From the NCBI GenBank assembly GCA_005778355.1, contig SXON01000112.1, positions 28,636 to 92,635 on the forward strand: a stretch of 64,000 bases of DNA, given 5' to 3'. Each line of letters starts with the position of its first letter. The first letter of the stretch is position 1. Origin of the DNA: Pseudomonadota bacterium. Its GTDB lineage: Bacteria; Myxococcota_A; UBA796; SXON01. The notes under the pieces were generated by a model. It was not told the DNA's origin, did no database searches, and was given only the letters and a program-made list of their open reading frames with translations. This document shows positions 43,361-51,999 of the stretch, piece after piece. Made by a program: the position numbers and the translations under genes.

Positions 43361-43850
43361 TGAGCAACTCCTGGAGATCCTCGATGTCTCGAAGGTCGAC
43401 CTTGCGTGGCGGAGTAACGCTGGACTTGGCGACGATCAGGTGCCGCTTCGACGAGACCAGAAAACGACGTCCCTCGACCTCAAACGAGTCGGCCTCAGCC
43501 GCCAGCTCATCGAATGACAAGGGATAGCTCAGAAACACATCCAGGGCGAACGCCCCGCTCGCGGCCACCAGCGTGTACACGACAGCGTGCTTCTCCTCCA
43601 CCCAGGCGCGACGGCGTTCCGCATCGAGCAGGGACTCGATGGGTTCTGGTACTCGAGGTCGAAGCTCCAGCGCCCGCGCGACCCTCACGAGCGCCTCGAG
43701 ATCGGGTGTTTCCAGGGCCACGCGAACGTCGAGGTGGTGGGTGGTCCGCGCGACCCCCTGGAGGACGCAGGCAACACCACCGCAGACCACGAACCGCACG
43801 TTCGCGTCCGCCAGCGCGATGAGTGTCATGCGAAGGAGGTTGTCGGCCAC
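43347..43850 (-). CDS. Nucleotidyltransferase-fold protein (AbiEii/MNT-like), 167 aa
   Basis: The GTG at 43850 lies 2 nt after the glucoamylase stop (ATG 43829 is an alternative). The sequence has FVVCGGVACVLQGVARTTHHLDVRVALETPDLEALV, a Pol-beta nucleotidyltransferase start. The usual D-x-D after the GG motif is D-x-R here (LDVRV), which may reduce activity. A later ALDVFLSYPLSFDEL carries a third Asp. Such proteins are toxins or tRNA-modifying enzymes in AbiEii and MNT/HEPN systems. Its location directly behind starch genes is unexpected. Confidence 0.6.
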   Translation of the reverse strand: MADNLLRMTLIALADANVRFVVCGGVACVLQGVARTTHHLDVRVALETPDLEALVRVARALELRPRVPEPIESLLDAERRRAWVEEKHAVVYTLVAASGAFALDVFLSYPLSFDELAAEADSFEVEGRRFLVSSKRHLIVAKSSVTPPRKVDLRDIEDLQELLSVPP

Positions 43851-43852
43851 GT

Positions 43853-45943
43853 TCAGCGCGCATCCCAGCGACGACGGCGCCACAGCGCGAGCCCCGCCAA
43901 CCCGACAAACGCGGCACCGCTGTCGCCGGTGTCTTCGCAGGAGCAAGCGGGCGTGTACACCGCCTCGATCGGCGTGTCGAACAGCGGGTCGACCGGCTCG
44001 GGACAGAAAGCGCTGCTGTCGGCGCGTTGTTGCATCGCCAGCACGTACAAACCGGCCCCAAAGCCGACCATCGGCACCGGACCGGCGTACTCGCCCGTCT
44101 CGGGCATGAACAACTCGGGGATCTGCCGACCGTTGAGCATCGCCTGGCCGGTGATCCAGTCCTCGATCTCCTCGGCCCGCGCGGTGGCGCAGGCACGTCG
44201 CATCGCCGTGGCCACGCGCAAGTCGGCGAAGGCCCACTCCGCGTCGTCGTACTCGTCGCCGTCGTCGTTGCGCGCGTAGCCCACGCCCGATTCCACCCGC
44301 AGGACCTCGTCCCATGCCGCCAGCGTGGGACCAAAGGTGCTGCCGAGGGGATCGAGCACGTCGAAGTTGTAGGCCTCCACGGCGGCGATATCGAGGTAGT
44401 CGCTGCCGCTGTCGAGCTGACCCTTGCTGGCCGCGAGCACGCCATTCTCATCGACAAGCTCGAGCGCGATCGCCGAGGCGATACCCTCGGCCGCCTGCAG
44501 GTAGCCGGTGGCCCGGCCGTCACCGAGCTGCAGCGCGAGGGCGGCCGCGGCGCGGAGCCCAGCCACCGCCATCACCGATGTGTAGGTGTGCTGATCCTGC
44601 TCGCCCGACCAGTGTCGCTCCCAGATGGAGCTGTCCACCGCGATGAGCCCGTTGCTGGCCACCACCATGTTGGCGAGCGGGTCGGCCACCTCGTCCAGCG
44701 CGCGCGGACCCAACTCTTCCAGCAGCCCGGTCTGGTCGCCATCCTCCACCAGCTCGCCGAGCGCCCAGAGAAAAAGCCCCCAGTTGTCGAGCTCGATATT
44801 CGGGCCGGTGCCGTCGTCGTCCGACCACTCGGATCCGTCGCCGTAAAGTCGACACACGCTCACGCCGTAGTCTTGTCCCTCGACGTACTGCGCGTAGTTC
44901 CCCGCCTTGCCTTCCTGGAACAAGAACCGAAGAGCGTTCGCCGCTTCCTCGCCGTAGCCGGCACGCGCCAGCGCCACGATACTGTAGGCCGAGTCGCGCA
45001 CCCATGTGATGTTCCAGTAGTGCGCGAATTCGTCCTGCGGCGCGGCCACCGGGTAGCTCGCCACGATCTGCCCGAAGGCCGCCCCGGGCTCGCGCACCTG
45101 CGCCATCTTGAGGTAGGCCAGCTGCTGGCGAAACACCGCAGTCTCGTCGTCGTCGAGGTCGGCGGGCACCTTGGCCGCGGCCTGGAACGCCGCCCAGCCC
45201 TGCAACTCGGCCACGAGCCAGTCACGGGCGGGCGAGTCGAGCGTGCTCCACTCGGGAGTGGGGTCGGTCGACGTGAAAACGCCGTACCAGGCGTCCTCCC
45301 CGGGCCCCAGGGAGGGCACGCTCCAACCGAAGCCGGGGACGATGCTCGATGCGTAGAAGGCACAGTCCCCGGCCAACTTCCGCCCAGCGAGCACGGTGTC
45401 GTACACCCCCTCGCAGCTGTTCTCGGCGGCTCCCGGCGCATGGAACCAGAGCGCGATGTCACTCGCTTCCTCCACCACGATCTCGTCGGAGTAGGTGGCC
45501 ACCGTCTCGGAACCACCGGCCTGCCAGTTGTGCAACGAGGCGAGCTGGAAGGCCGACACGCGCGCAGTGGCGCTCGGGTTCCGCACCCGGATCACCTGCG
45601 CCACGCCAAAGCCCTCGTAGGCCATCGGCATGAAGGCCCACTGGGTGAACTCTAGGCTTCCAGTGGTCTGTTTACTGCCGATCACGCCAGTGCCATCCTC
45701 GGTCCACACCGACTCCGGGTCGCTCAGCCAGTTGCCGGTGCCGTCGAGGTCGGTGTAGCCAAAGTAGGTGTCGTACAGGATGTCGTCGGTGTACTCATAG
45801 TCGTCGTACTGCGAGTAGGTGTGGTTCCAGGCCTGGGTGAGTCGGTCGCCGTCGTACACCAGCACGCCGAAGCCATTGCCTGCCGCGCGCGACGACACCG
45901 AGGGAAAGGGATCCAGGGCGAAGGCCGAGAGGACGAGGAGCAT
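43853..45943 (-). CDS. GH15-like glucoamylase with MYXO-CTERM-like anchor (696 aa)
   Basis: A signal peptide (MLLVLSAFA) precedes an N-terminal beta-sandwich (FGVLVYDGDRLTQAWNHTYS) and an (alpha/alpha)6 barrel with YWNITWVRDSAYSIVALARAG and AVDSSIWERHW, motifs of GH15 glucoamylases, whose Glu residues act as acid and base. The enzyme would release glucose from chain ends. The C-terminus CSCEDTGDSG plus hydrophobic helix plus RRRR fits MYXO-CTERM sorting, so it should be displayed on the cell. Its ATG overlaps the upstream amylase stop (TGATG). Confidence 0.8.
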   Translation of the reverse strand: MLLVLSAFALDPFPSVSSRAAGNGFGVLVYDGDRLTQAWNHTYSQYDDYEYTDDILYDTYFGYTDLDGTGNWLSDPESVWTEDGTGVIGSKQTTGSLEFTQWAFMPMAYEGFGVAQVIRVRNPSATARVSAFQLASLHNWQAGGSETVATYSDEIVVEEASDIALWFHAPGAAENSCEGVYDTVLAGRKLAGDCAFYASSIVPGFGWSVPSLGPGEDAWYGVFTSTDPTPEWSTLDSPARDWLVAELQGWAAFQAAAKVPADLDDDETAVFRQQLAYLKMAQVREPGAAFGQIVASYPVAAPQDEFAHYWNITWVRDSAYSIVALARAGYGEEAANALRFLFQEGKAGNYAQYVEGQDYGVSVCRLYGDGSEWSDDDGTGPNIELDNWGLFLWALGELVEDGDQTGLLEELGPRALDEVADPLANMVVASNGLIAVDSSIWERHWSGEQDQHTYTSVMAVAGLRAAAALALQLGDGRATGYLQAAEGIASAIALELVDENGVLAASKGQLDSGSDYLDIAAVEAYNFDVLDPLGSTFGPTLAAWDEVLRVESGVGYARNDDGDEYDDAEWAFADLRVATAMRRACATARAEEIEDWITGQAMLNGRQIPELFMPETGEYAGPVPMVGFGAGLYVLAMQQRADSSAFCPEPVDPLFDTPIEAVYTPACSCEDTGDSGAAFVGLAGLALWRRRRWDAR

Positions 45944-48306
45944 CACTCGGGCACCAGCACTCGGCTCGCCAGCGCGCCGACCTCGACGCTGAGCGTGTCG
46001 CCGTCGGGCACGAAGCGCTCGCCCGTGAAGATGTCGACGTAGGTGACACTCGGCAGCCCGGCGAAGTCGAGGCCGTTGCTGAGCGTGCGGGCATCCCCGC
46101 GATTGAGGATCACCAGCACCGCGTCGGGCCCGTTCGCCCGCGCGTAGGCCCAGGTGTTCTCGTCGTTTTCCCACCAGTCCACCCGCGTGCCCGTGGACAT
46201 CGCGGGGTGATCACGACGGGCCTGCCCGAGCGCCTGGACGTGCGCGAGCACCACGGCCTCGTCGGCGCTCAGATCGCTCCCAAAGCGCATGCTCTGCCGA
46301 TTGTCGGGATCGGCATAGCCCGGGAGGCCGATCTCGTCGCCGTAGTAGATGAGCGGCAGGCCCTCCGAACTAAGCAGGAAGGTCCACGCGAGACGCAGTC
46401 GATCGTAGGGCTCCGACCAGCCCGGGGCGGTGTCAGGATCGCGAAGGTTGCCGTCGTCATCGCAGGCGCCATCACTCGACGACACCTCGCCCGAGGCCAC
46501 GGCGATGAAGCGCGCCACGTCGTGATTGCCGAGGAACGGCGACATCAACGCGCCGCCGTAGGCGGCCTGCGAGGATTCCCAGGCAGCCTGGAGCGAACCG
46601 TCGCCATTGCTCAATCCCGTGCTGCCCTCGGCGAAGGCGGCGAGCACCGTGTAGTAGAGCGGGAAGTCGAACTGGGCGTCGAGCTTGTCGTCGCCGATGT
46701 ACTCCGCGATCTTGCTGTAGCCATCGAAGGTTTCCCCGATGGTGTGGAAGTCCTCGGTGCCGCCCACGTCCGAGTGTTCGATTTCCCGGGCGATACGCGC
46801 CTCGCTGTTCACCACCACCGACATGGGCATGTGCTTCACCGCGTCGATGCGGTAGCCGTCGAGGTCGTATTCCTTGGCGAAGTCGATGGCCGCGTCGACC
46901 GAGCGAACAAGAGGGTCGTTCTGGGTGTAGTCGATGTCGGGCAAGTACTCGGCGAACCAGCAGGTTTCCGTGCGCTGGTTCCAGTTGGTCTCGCCGTTGC
47001 CGTCTTCATCTTCCTCGCAGATGAACCGGTCGTTGAACCACTCCGGTCGGGTGGTGTACCAGTCGTGCGTCTCGTGCACGTGGTTGGCCACCCAGTCCAC
47101 CATCACGCGCATGCCGCGGGCGTGGGCCTCGTCGACGAGGGTGTGCAGGTCGTCCGCGCTGCCGAAGTGTTCTTCAGGGTCGTCGCTCGCCGGCCAGTAG
47201 CCGTGGTAGCCGGCAAAGCTCGTGTTGCACTGGCCGTCCCAGGGGCCCTCGGCGTTGTCCTGCGGGGCGGTGAGCCAGAGCACGGTCACGCCCAGCTCGT
47301 CGAGGTAGTCAAGCTTCTCCACCACGCCGGCCCAGTCGCCACCCGCGTAGTCAACGTCGGCCCCCTCGGACTCGTTGAGCGAACTGTCGCCATCGAAGAA
47401 CCGGTCCACGAAAACGAAGTAGAGCAGTCCGCTTTCCCAGTCGCGCTCGTCGACCCAGAAGGGCACGTACAGATCCTCGGCCCCGTCGGCACCCATGCGA
47501 AGCACATGGCGCCCACTCTCCAGTCCCGACGTGGCGAAGTAGAAGGTCTGGTCGTTCCACCCGTCGATGCTCTCGCCATCGAGCGTGGCCCAGGTCCCCG
47601 TCACCTCCCGGTCCGCCCGCGCCCCCACCTCGATGCCCCGTGTGTCGCGGTCGATCTTCACCCGCGTGGTCTCGAGCACGGGGTCTTCGCAGGCGTTGAC
47701 CACGATGAGCGAGTTGCAGCCGTTGCCGCCGGCGGGGCAGGACGCGTCGTAGCCCTGGCCCTCGTCGCAGTGAATGAGGTCGGCCTCGGCGTCGCAGCGC
47801 CAGTCGCTGCCATTTTCCACGTACTTGTAGGCGTAGCTGCCCGGCGCGAGCACCAGCGTGGTGCTCCACGTGCCGTCGGTGCCCTCTTCAAGCGGGTTTT
47901 CGGTGCTCGACCAGGCGTTGAAGTCGCCGGCGATCGCCACGCTCGCGGCGCCGGGCGCGTCGGTCGAGAAGATCATCGGGCAGCCGGCGAGCGAACCCGG
48001 CAAGACCTCGACCGTGAGGTTGGTCTCCGCCTCCTGGCCGCAAGCGTCGGTGGCCACGAGCCGCACCGAGGCGTAGCCGATGTCGTCGCCATTGCCGGTG
48101 AGGTGGAGCTGGGTGCCCTTCACCCCGGCGCTCACGTTGCCGTCGGACTCGGCGGTGAAGGTGAGCTCTTTGCCCTCGGCGTAGTCCGAGAGATCCAGGG
48201 GAACGTCCACCCCCTCGGTCACGGTCACCGGCTCGATCTCCGACCACGAGGGTGGTGCCTGGCAGCAACCGCCGATCACCAGGAACAGCAAGAAGCGCGA
48301 CCTCAT
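45943..48306 (-). CDS. Secreted GH13 alpha-amylase lipoprotein with N-terminal beta domains (787 aa)
   Basis: The leader MRSRFLLFLVIGGCC has a lipobox. Two beta domains follow: a cadherin-like one (~20-100) and a CBM48/E-set-like one (VAIAGDFNAWSSTENPL). The GH13 barrel has LLYFVFVDRFFDGDS, MVDWVANHVHETH (region I), GYRIDAVKHMP (nucleophile Asp), TIGETFDG (Glu) and FLGNHDVARF (region IV). It is the likely endo-acting surface amylase of the locus. Both ends overlap neighbours (4 nt upstream, 1 nt downstream), indicating an operon. Confidence 0.88.
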   Translation of the reverse strand: MRSRFLLFLVIGGCCQAPPSWSEIEPVTVTEGVDVPLDLSDYAEGKELTFTAESDGNVSAGVKGTQLHLTGNGDDIGYASVRLVATDACGQEAETNLTVEVLPGSLAGCPMIFSTDAPGAASVAIAGDFNAWSSTENPLEEGTDGTWSTTLVLAPGSYAYKYVENGSDWRCDAEADLIHCDEGQGYDASCPAGGNGCNSLIVVNACEDPVLETTRVKIDRDTRGIEVGARADREVTGTWATLDGESIDGWNDQTFYFATSGLESGRHVLRMGADGAEDLYVPFWVDERDWESGLLYFVFVDRFFDGDSSLNESEGADVDYAGGDWAGVVEKLDYLDELGVTVLWLTAPQDNAEGPWDGQCNTSFAGYHGYWPASDDPEEHFGSADDLHTLVDEAHARGMRVMVDWVANHVHETHDWYTTRPEWFNDRFICEEDEDGNGETNWNQRTETCWFAEYLPDIDYTQNDPLVRSVDAAIDFAKEYDLDGYRIDAVKHMPMSVVVNSEARIAREIEHSDVGGTEDFHTIGETFDGYSKIAEYIGDDKLDAQFDFPLYYTVLAAFAEGSTGLSNGDGSLQAAWESSQAAYGGALMSPFLGNHDVARFIAVASGEVSSSDGACDDDGNLRDPDTAPGWSEPYDRLRLAWTFLLSSEGLPLIYYGDEIGLPGYADPDNRQSMRFGSDLSADEAVVLAHVQALGQARRDHPAMSTGTRVDWWENDENTWAYARANGPDAVLVILNRGDARTLSNGLDFAGLPSVTYVDIFTGERFVPDGDTLSVEVGALASRVLVPE

Positions 48307-49493
48307 GCGCCTTTCACCGGCACGACCTCGCCGTCGGCGATGGTGGCGGGGCCCTGGACGGGGCGGGGCCAGCGGCGGGCAAGATCAGCGGCGGGGGCAA
48401 CGAGGAGGGCGTCGTTCGGCACCGCCATACCGTAGCCGAGCCGGACGCCCGCGCCGACCTTCGCGCGGTGACCGACACAACTGCCGAGGAAATGGGTGCC
48501 CGACGACACGCGTTGCAGCCCCAAGTTCACCCGGATCGGGCCGCCGAATGAGAGGTCGAGGGTGGTGACACCCTGCGCCACGAAACTGTCGCGACCAAAC
48601 ACGCAGGCCTGATGACCCCAGCCCTGGCTCACCAACGCGCCTTCCGCGAGGACCGAGAGCGCGAGGTGAGTACCGCGTCCAACCTGGGCCCGTGCGCCCA
48701 CGCTTGACGCCACCACGTGCGCGTGTGCGTCGATGGTGGCCCCCTCACCGACCACCGACCCGCGGACGACGGCGAGCGGCCCGATCACCGCGCCCGCGCC
48801 GACCTCGCTCACCTCGACCACCGCACTCGGGTGGATCTTGGCACCCCTTCCGATGCGACACACGGCCCGGTGGATGCGCGCCTCGCTCGGCCAGCCGGCC
48901 GCCCACAGCACCTCCGCCGCCCGGCCGACCTTCCACCACCACGGCGCGGTGTTGAACTGCTCGGTGATCTCGGCCGCTTTCGCGGTGAGCCCGAGAAGGT
49001 TCACCCGCACGAGGTGAACCCAGTGCTCGATGTCGTGGGCGATGGCTGCGCCCGTGACCATGCCCCCCTCGGCCACCACGTGGGCGAAGGCGGGGTGGAC
49101 GACCGCCGGGGGCGTTTCCTGGAGCTGGAGGTCGAAGTCGAGGTCGTCGAGGCCGTCGAGGGTGGCAGGTTCGCCCTTGTTCACGAAACCAATGCGCGGT
49201 CGCGACGGATCGGTGGCCAGAGGCGCCGCCATGCGCAGCCAGCGCTCATCGCGAATCCTCAGGCGACCGGTCTGCCCGTTCTTTCGTAGTTTTCGCAGAA
49301 GGGAAGCTGTGAAGAAGGTGTTTTCGCCGAACACCAGACGCGGGCGAGAAATGTCGTCACCCAGGGTGAACCCCGCCGCGGCAAGGGCCTCGTCTTGTGC
49401 CTCGCGCAGCGTGCGCCCGAGCACGGGAAGCGCGCCCGCGCCCTCGTCGAAGGGCGCGATGGGTCCACTGCCCTGGAGTCGAACCGCGAGCAC
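48303..49493 (-). CDS. Left-handed beta-helix (hexapeptide repeat) protein, GlmU/acyltransferase-like (396 aa)
   Basis: The GTG at 49493 is preceded by TAGACT 5 nt upstream, a leaderless-type promoter. The C-terminal half has clear hexapeptide repeats (IHPSAVVEVSEVGAGAVIGPLAVVRGSVVGEGATIDAHAHVV, VGRGTHLALSVLAEGA). This left-handed beta-helix occurs in acyl- and nucleotidyl-transferases. The N-terminal half has no recognised catalytic loop. It heads the minus-strand starch operon (4-nt overlap with the amylase) but may serve sugar-nucleotide or envelope metabolism. Substrate unknown. Confidence 0.65.
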   Translation of the reverse strand: MLAVRLQGSGPIAPFDEGAGALPVLGRTLREAQDEALAAAGFTLGDDISRPRLVFGENTFFTASLLRKLRKNGQTGRLRIRDERWLRMAAPLATDPSRPRIGFVNKGEPATLDGLDDLDFDLQLQETPPAVVHPAFAHVVAEGGMVTGAAIAHDIEHWVHLVRVNLLGLTAKAAEITEQFNTAPWWWKVGRAAEVLWAAGWPSEARIHRAVCRIGRGAKIHPSAVVEVSEVGAGAVIGPLAVVRGSVVGEGATIDAHAHVVASSVGARAQVGRGTHLALSVLAEGALVSQGWGHQACVFGRDSFVAQGVTTLDLSFGGPIRVNLGLQRVSSGTHFLGSCVGHRAKVGAGVRLGYGMAVPNDALLVAPAADLARRWPRPVQGPATIADGEVVPVKGA

Positions 49494-49498
49494 GGCGG

Positions 49499-49515
49499 AG
49501 TCTAGCTCGTTAGCC
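49499..49515. promoter_or_regulatory. Compact divergent leaderless-type promoters in a 30-bp gap
   Basis: Minus strand: TAGACT 5 nt before GTG 49493. Plus strand: TTAGCC 8 nt before ATG 49524. The two divergent start codons are separated by only 30 bp, with no Shine-Dalgarno sequence on either side. Confidence 0.4.
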
Positions 49516-49523
49516 GGCCCCCG

Positions 49524-51899
49524 ATGCCCAGCGCCAAGCCCCCCGCGCTGCCCGCCCTCTCCCTGGGGGCCATGGAAACCCTGCTCGATCGCACGGGGGC
49601 CCTCATCTACGCCGTGGGCCCGGGCGGCAAGATCCTCTCGATCAACCGTGCCCTCGTGGATCGGCTGGAGCTCGACCCCACCACGCTGCCCGACCTCCGC
49701 GCCTGGACGCGCGCACTCATCGCCGAGCCGGGCCTTCGCGATGGTATCATCGCCACGCACGAGCGCGCGCTGGCTGGCGAGAAGGTACGCGAGGCGGAGT
49801 GGATCCACACCACCCGGGGCGGCGATGTGCGGCAGGTGCGCTGGCAGTTCGTGCTCCAGGGCGCGGGGGCCGACCGCTTCGTGGTGGTGATGGGCGACGA
49901 CGTCACCGACCGTCGCAAGCTGGAGCACTGGGTGCGCCTGCAGGGCGGCTTATTGGAGAGCGTTCCGGAAGCGGTGATCCTCGCCGACACCGAGGGACGC
50001 ATCCTCCACTGGTCGGGTGGCGCCGAGCGCCTGCTTGGCTACTCGCCGCGCAGCGCGCTCGAACGGCCACTGTCGAACATCCTGGCCGCCGAATCGCCGC
50101 GAGCCATGGTGCTCGGGTGGATCGACCGCGCCCGCACCGAGGGCAGCTTCCGCGAGACCTTGCCACTCCGTCGGGAACGAGGCGACAGCGTGGAGTGCGA
50201 GGTGCAGGTGGCCCGCGTCGTCAACGACCGCGGCCAGCTCCAGGCCATCGCGCTCATCGCGGCGCCGCCCCACGCGGCCGTGTCCACCGTGCCCGTGGCG
50301 AACATCGAGGGCGACAAGGGCGTGCGCGAGCTCGATCGCGCCGTGGGCTCGATCATCTCGGTGCCGGCGGTGGTAACCGCACCCGACGGCACCGTGCGCG
50401 CCTGGAGCCGAGGCGCCGAGCGTCTCGGCGGCCTGTCCTCGGTGAAGGCTCGAGGCCAAAAGGTGCTCGACGAGGTGCTGATCGTCCCCGAGCTCGGCTG
50501 GGACGGCCTGCAAACGCGCCTGCTCGCGCGCGGCAAACACAGCCAGACGGTAGAAGTGCGCCGACCCGACGGCACGCGCTCGCGTGCCGAGCTCGACGCC
50601 GTTGCGCTGAAAGCCCCGGACGGCGCGATCGACACGGTGCTCATGCTGTTTGTCGACCGCGCCGAGGCCGACGCGGTGATTGCCGAGTCGCGGCGCACCA
50701 AGTCGCGTGCGCTGGAGAGCGTCTTCGCCGAAGGCATCGTGAGCCGCCTGCTCGACGCCTTCGCCTACTTCGACCCCGACCACCGCGTGGTGCTGTCGCG
50801 ACTGGCCGACCTGCGGACCATCGCCCGCCTGGTGTCGAGCGGCGCGAGCCTCCGCGAGTTCGACCAGGTCACCCGCCGCGCCCAACTCGCCGACAAGGAG
50901 AAGGAGCTCGACCTCGTCATCGACCGGCTGGGCGATGGCCTGTCGCGACTGCGCACGCTCGCCCACGACGTGCGCTCCTTCGCCGAGGCCGACCACGGCG
51001 CCCCGGAGCCGGTGAGATTGTCGCGCGAGCTCGAGGCCGCCCGCGACCTGCTCGCCCACACTTTTAACAATCGTCACGCGGTGGAGTTCGTCGTGGAAGA
51101 CCTCCCGGCAGCGCGAGCTGTCCGGGGTCCGTTGCTCCGCGGGCTCACGCTGTTGTTGCTGGCGTCGGTGGAGAGCTTCGGCCCCGAGGAAGAGGGCCGG
51201 ATCCATGTGGAAGGCAAGGTCCAGGGCGGCTGGATTTGGCTGGAGTTGCGCGACAACGGCCAGGGCTACTCTTCGGAGGTGCAGACGCGCATCACCGACC
51301 TCGACTTCCTCGCCTCCTGTGGTGGTTACGCCTCCTTGTTCCTGGGCATGGCCCGGGAGGCCATCCGCGAGGCCGGCGGTGCCCTCGACCTCGGCAGCGC
51401 GATTGGCACGGGCGCTAGGGTTCGCGTGAGCTTCCCCATCGCGGAGCAGGCCGCGGGCATCCGGCCCATGGAGTCCCCCCGGCCGCCACTGCCGTCGCGA
51501 GGCAAGATTCTACTCGTCGAGGAAGACGCGCTCCTGCGGCGCGCCCTCGAGCGTCATCTGGGCGAGATCTTCGAGGTGGTGGCCACGCCCACGGTGGCCG
51601 ATGCCATCACCGAGATCGGCAAGCAGCCCTTCGACGTGGCGGTGATGAGCTTCCCGCGCCCGGAGAGCTTCGGGTTGCGTCTCGTCACCCGGCTGGCGGA
51701 GACAGCGCCCGACCTCGGTCGCAACATGATCGTCGTGGTGCCCCCTGGCGTGCGACACGCCACCCGCGAGCGGCTCGTCTTGCAAGGCGCCATCGTGCTC
51801 ACCCGCCCCGCCGACTTCACCAGCGTCCGATCCATCTGCGAGCGACTGGTGCCCGGCGAGATGGTGGTGGTGGAGGCAGAGGAGCTCGGGGAGGTGTGA
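49524..51899 (+). CDS. Multi-PAS histidine-kinase-like protein with C-terminal pseudo-receiver domain (791 aa)
   Basis: Three PAS-like domains are visible: ~17-135 (GALIYAVGPGGKILSINRALVDRLEL), ~145-260 (ESVPEAVILADTEGRILHWSGGAERLLGYS) and ~275-385 (AVVTAPDGTVRAWSRGAERLGG). They are followed by a possible phosphoacceptor segment (RLRTLAHDVRSFAE) and a degenerate HATPase (ELRDNGQGY, IGTGARVRVSFPI). The C-terminal receiver-like domain (KILLVEEDALLRRALERHL) lacks the usual Asp (VAVMSFPRP). It is a soluble sensor without membrane segments. No cognate regulator is adjacent. Kinase activity is uncertain. Confidence 0.75.
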   Translation: MPSAKPPALPALSLGAMETLLDRTGALIYAVGPGGKILSINRALVDRLELDPTTLPDLRAWTRALIAEPGLRDGIIATHERALAGEKVREAEWIHTTRGGDVRQVRWQFVLQGAGADRFVVVMGDDVTDRRKLEHWVRLQGGLLESVPEAVILADTEGRILHWSGGAERLLGYSPRSALERPLSNILAAESPRAMVLGWIDRARTEGSFRETLPLRRERGDSVECEVQVARVVNDRGQLQAIALIAAPPHAAVSTVPVANIEGDKGVRELDRAVGSIISVPAVVTAPDGTVRAWSRGAERLGGLSSVKARGQKVLDEVLIVPELGWDGLQTRLLARGKHSQTVEVRRPDGTRSRAELDAVALKAPDGAIDTVLMLFVDRAEADAVIAESRRTKSRALESVFAEGIVSRLLDAFAYFDPDHRVVLSRLADLRTIARLVSSGASLREFDQVTRRAQLADKEKELDLVIDRLGDGLSRLRTLAHDVRSFAEADHGAPEPVRLSRELEAARDLLAHTFNNRHAVEFVVEDLPAARAVRGPLLRGLTLLLLASVESFGPEEEGRIHVEGKVQGGWIWLELRDNGQGYSSEVQTRITDLDFLASCGGYASLFLGMAREAIREAGGALDLGSAIGTGARVRVSFPIAEQAAGIRPMESPRPPLPSRGKILLVEEDALLRRALERHLGEIFEVVATPTVADAITEIGKQPFDVAVMSFPRPESFGLRLVTRLAETAPDLGRNMIVVVPPGVRHATRERLVLQGAIVLTRPADFTSVRSICERLVPGEMVVVEAEELGEV

Positions 51900-51999
51900 G
51901 GGCACCCGCCAGGACTTCGCAAAATCTGCGGCGGGGGTGGATCGTGACACGGCGACCCGAGCATCCGCGCGCGTACCCTCCCGCCGCCCCGGAGCGCCC

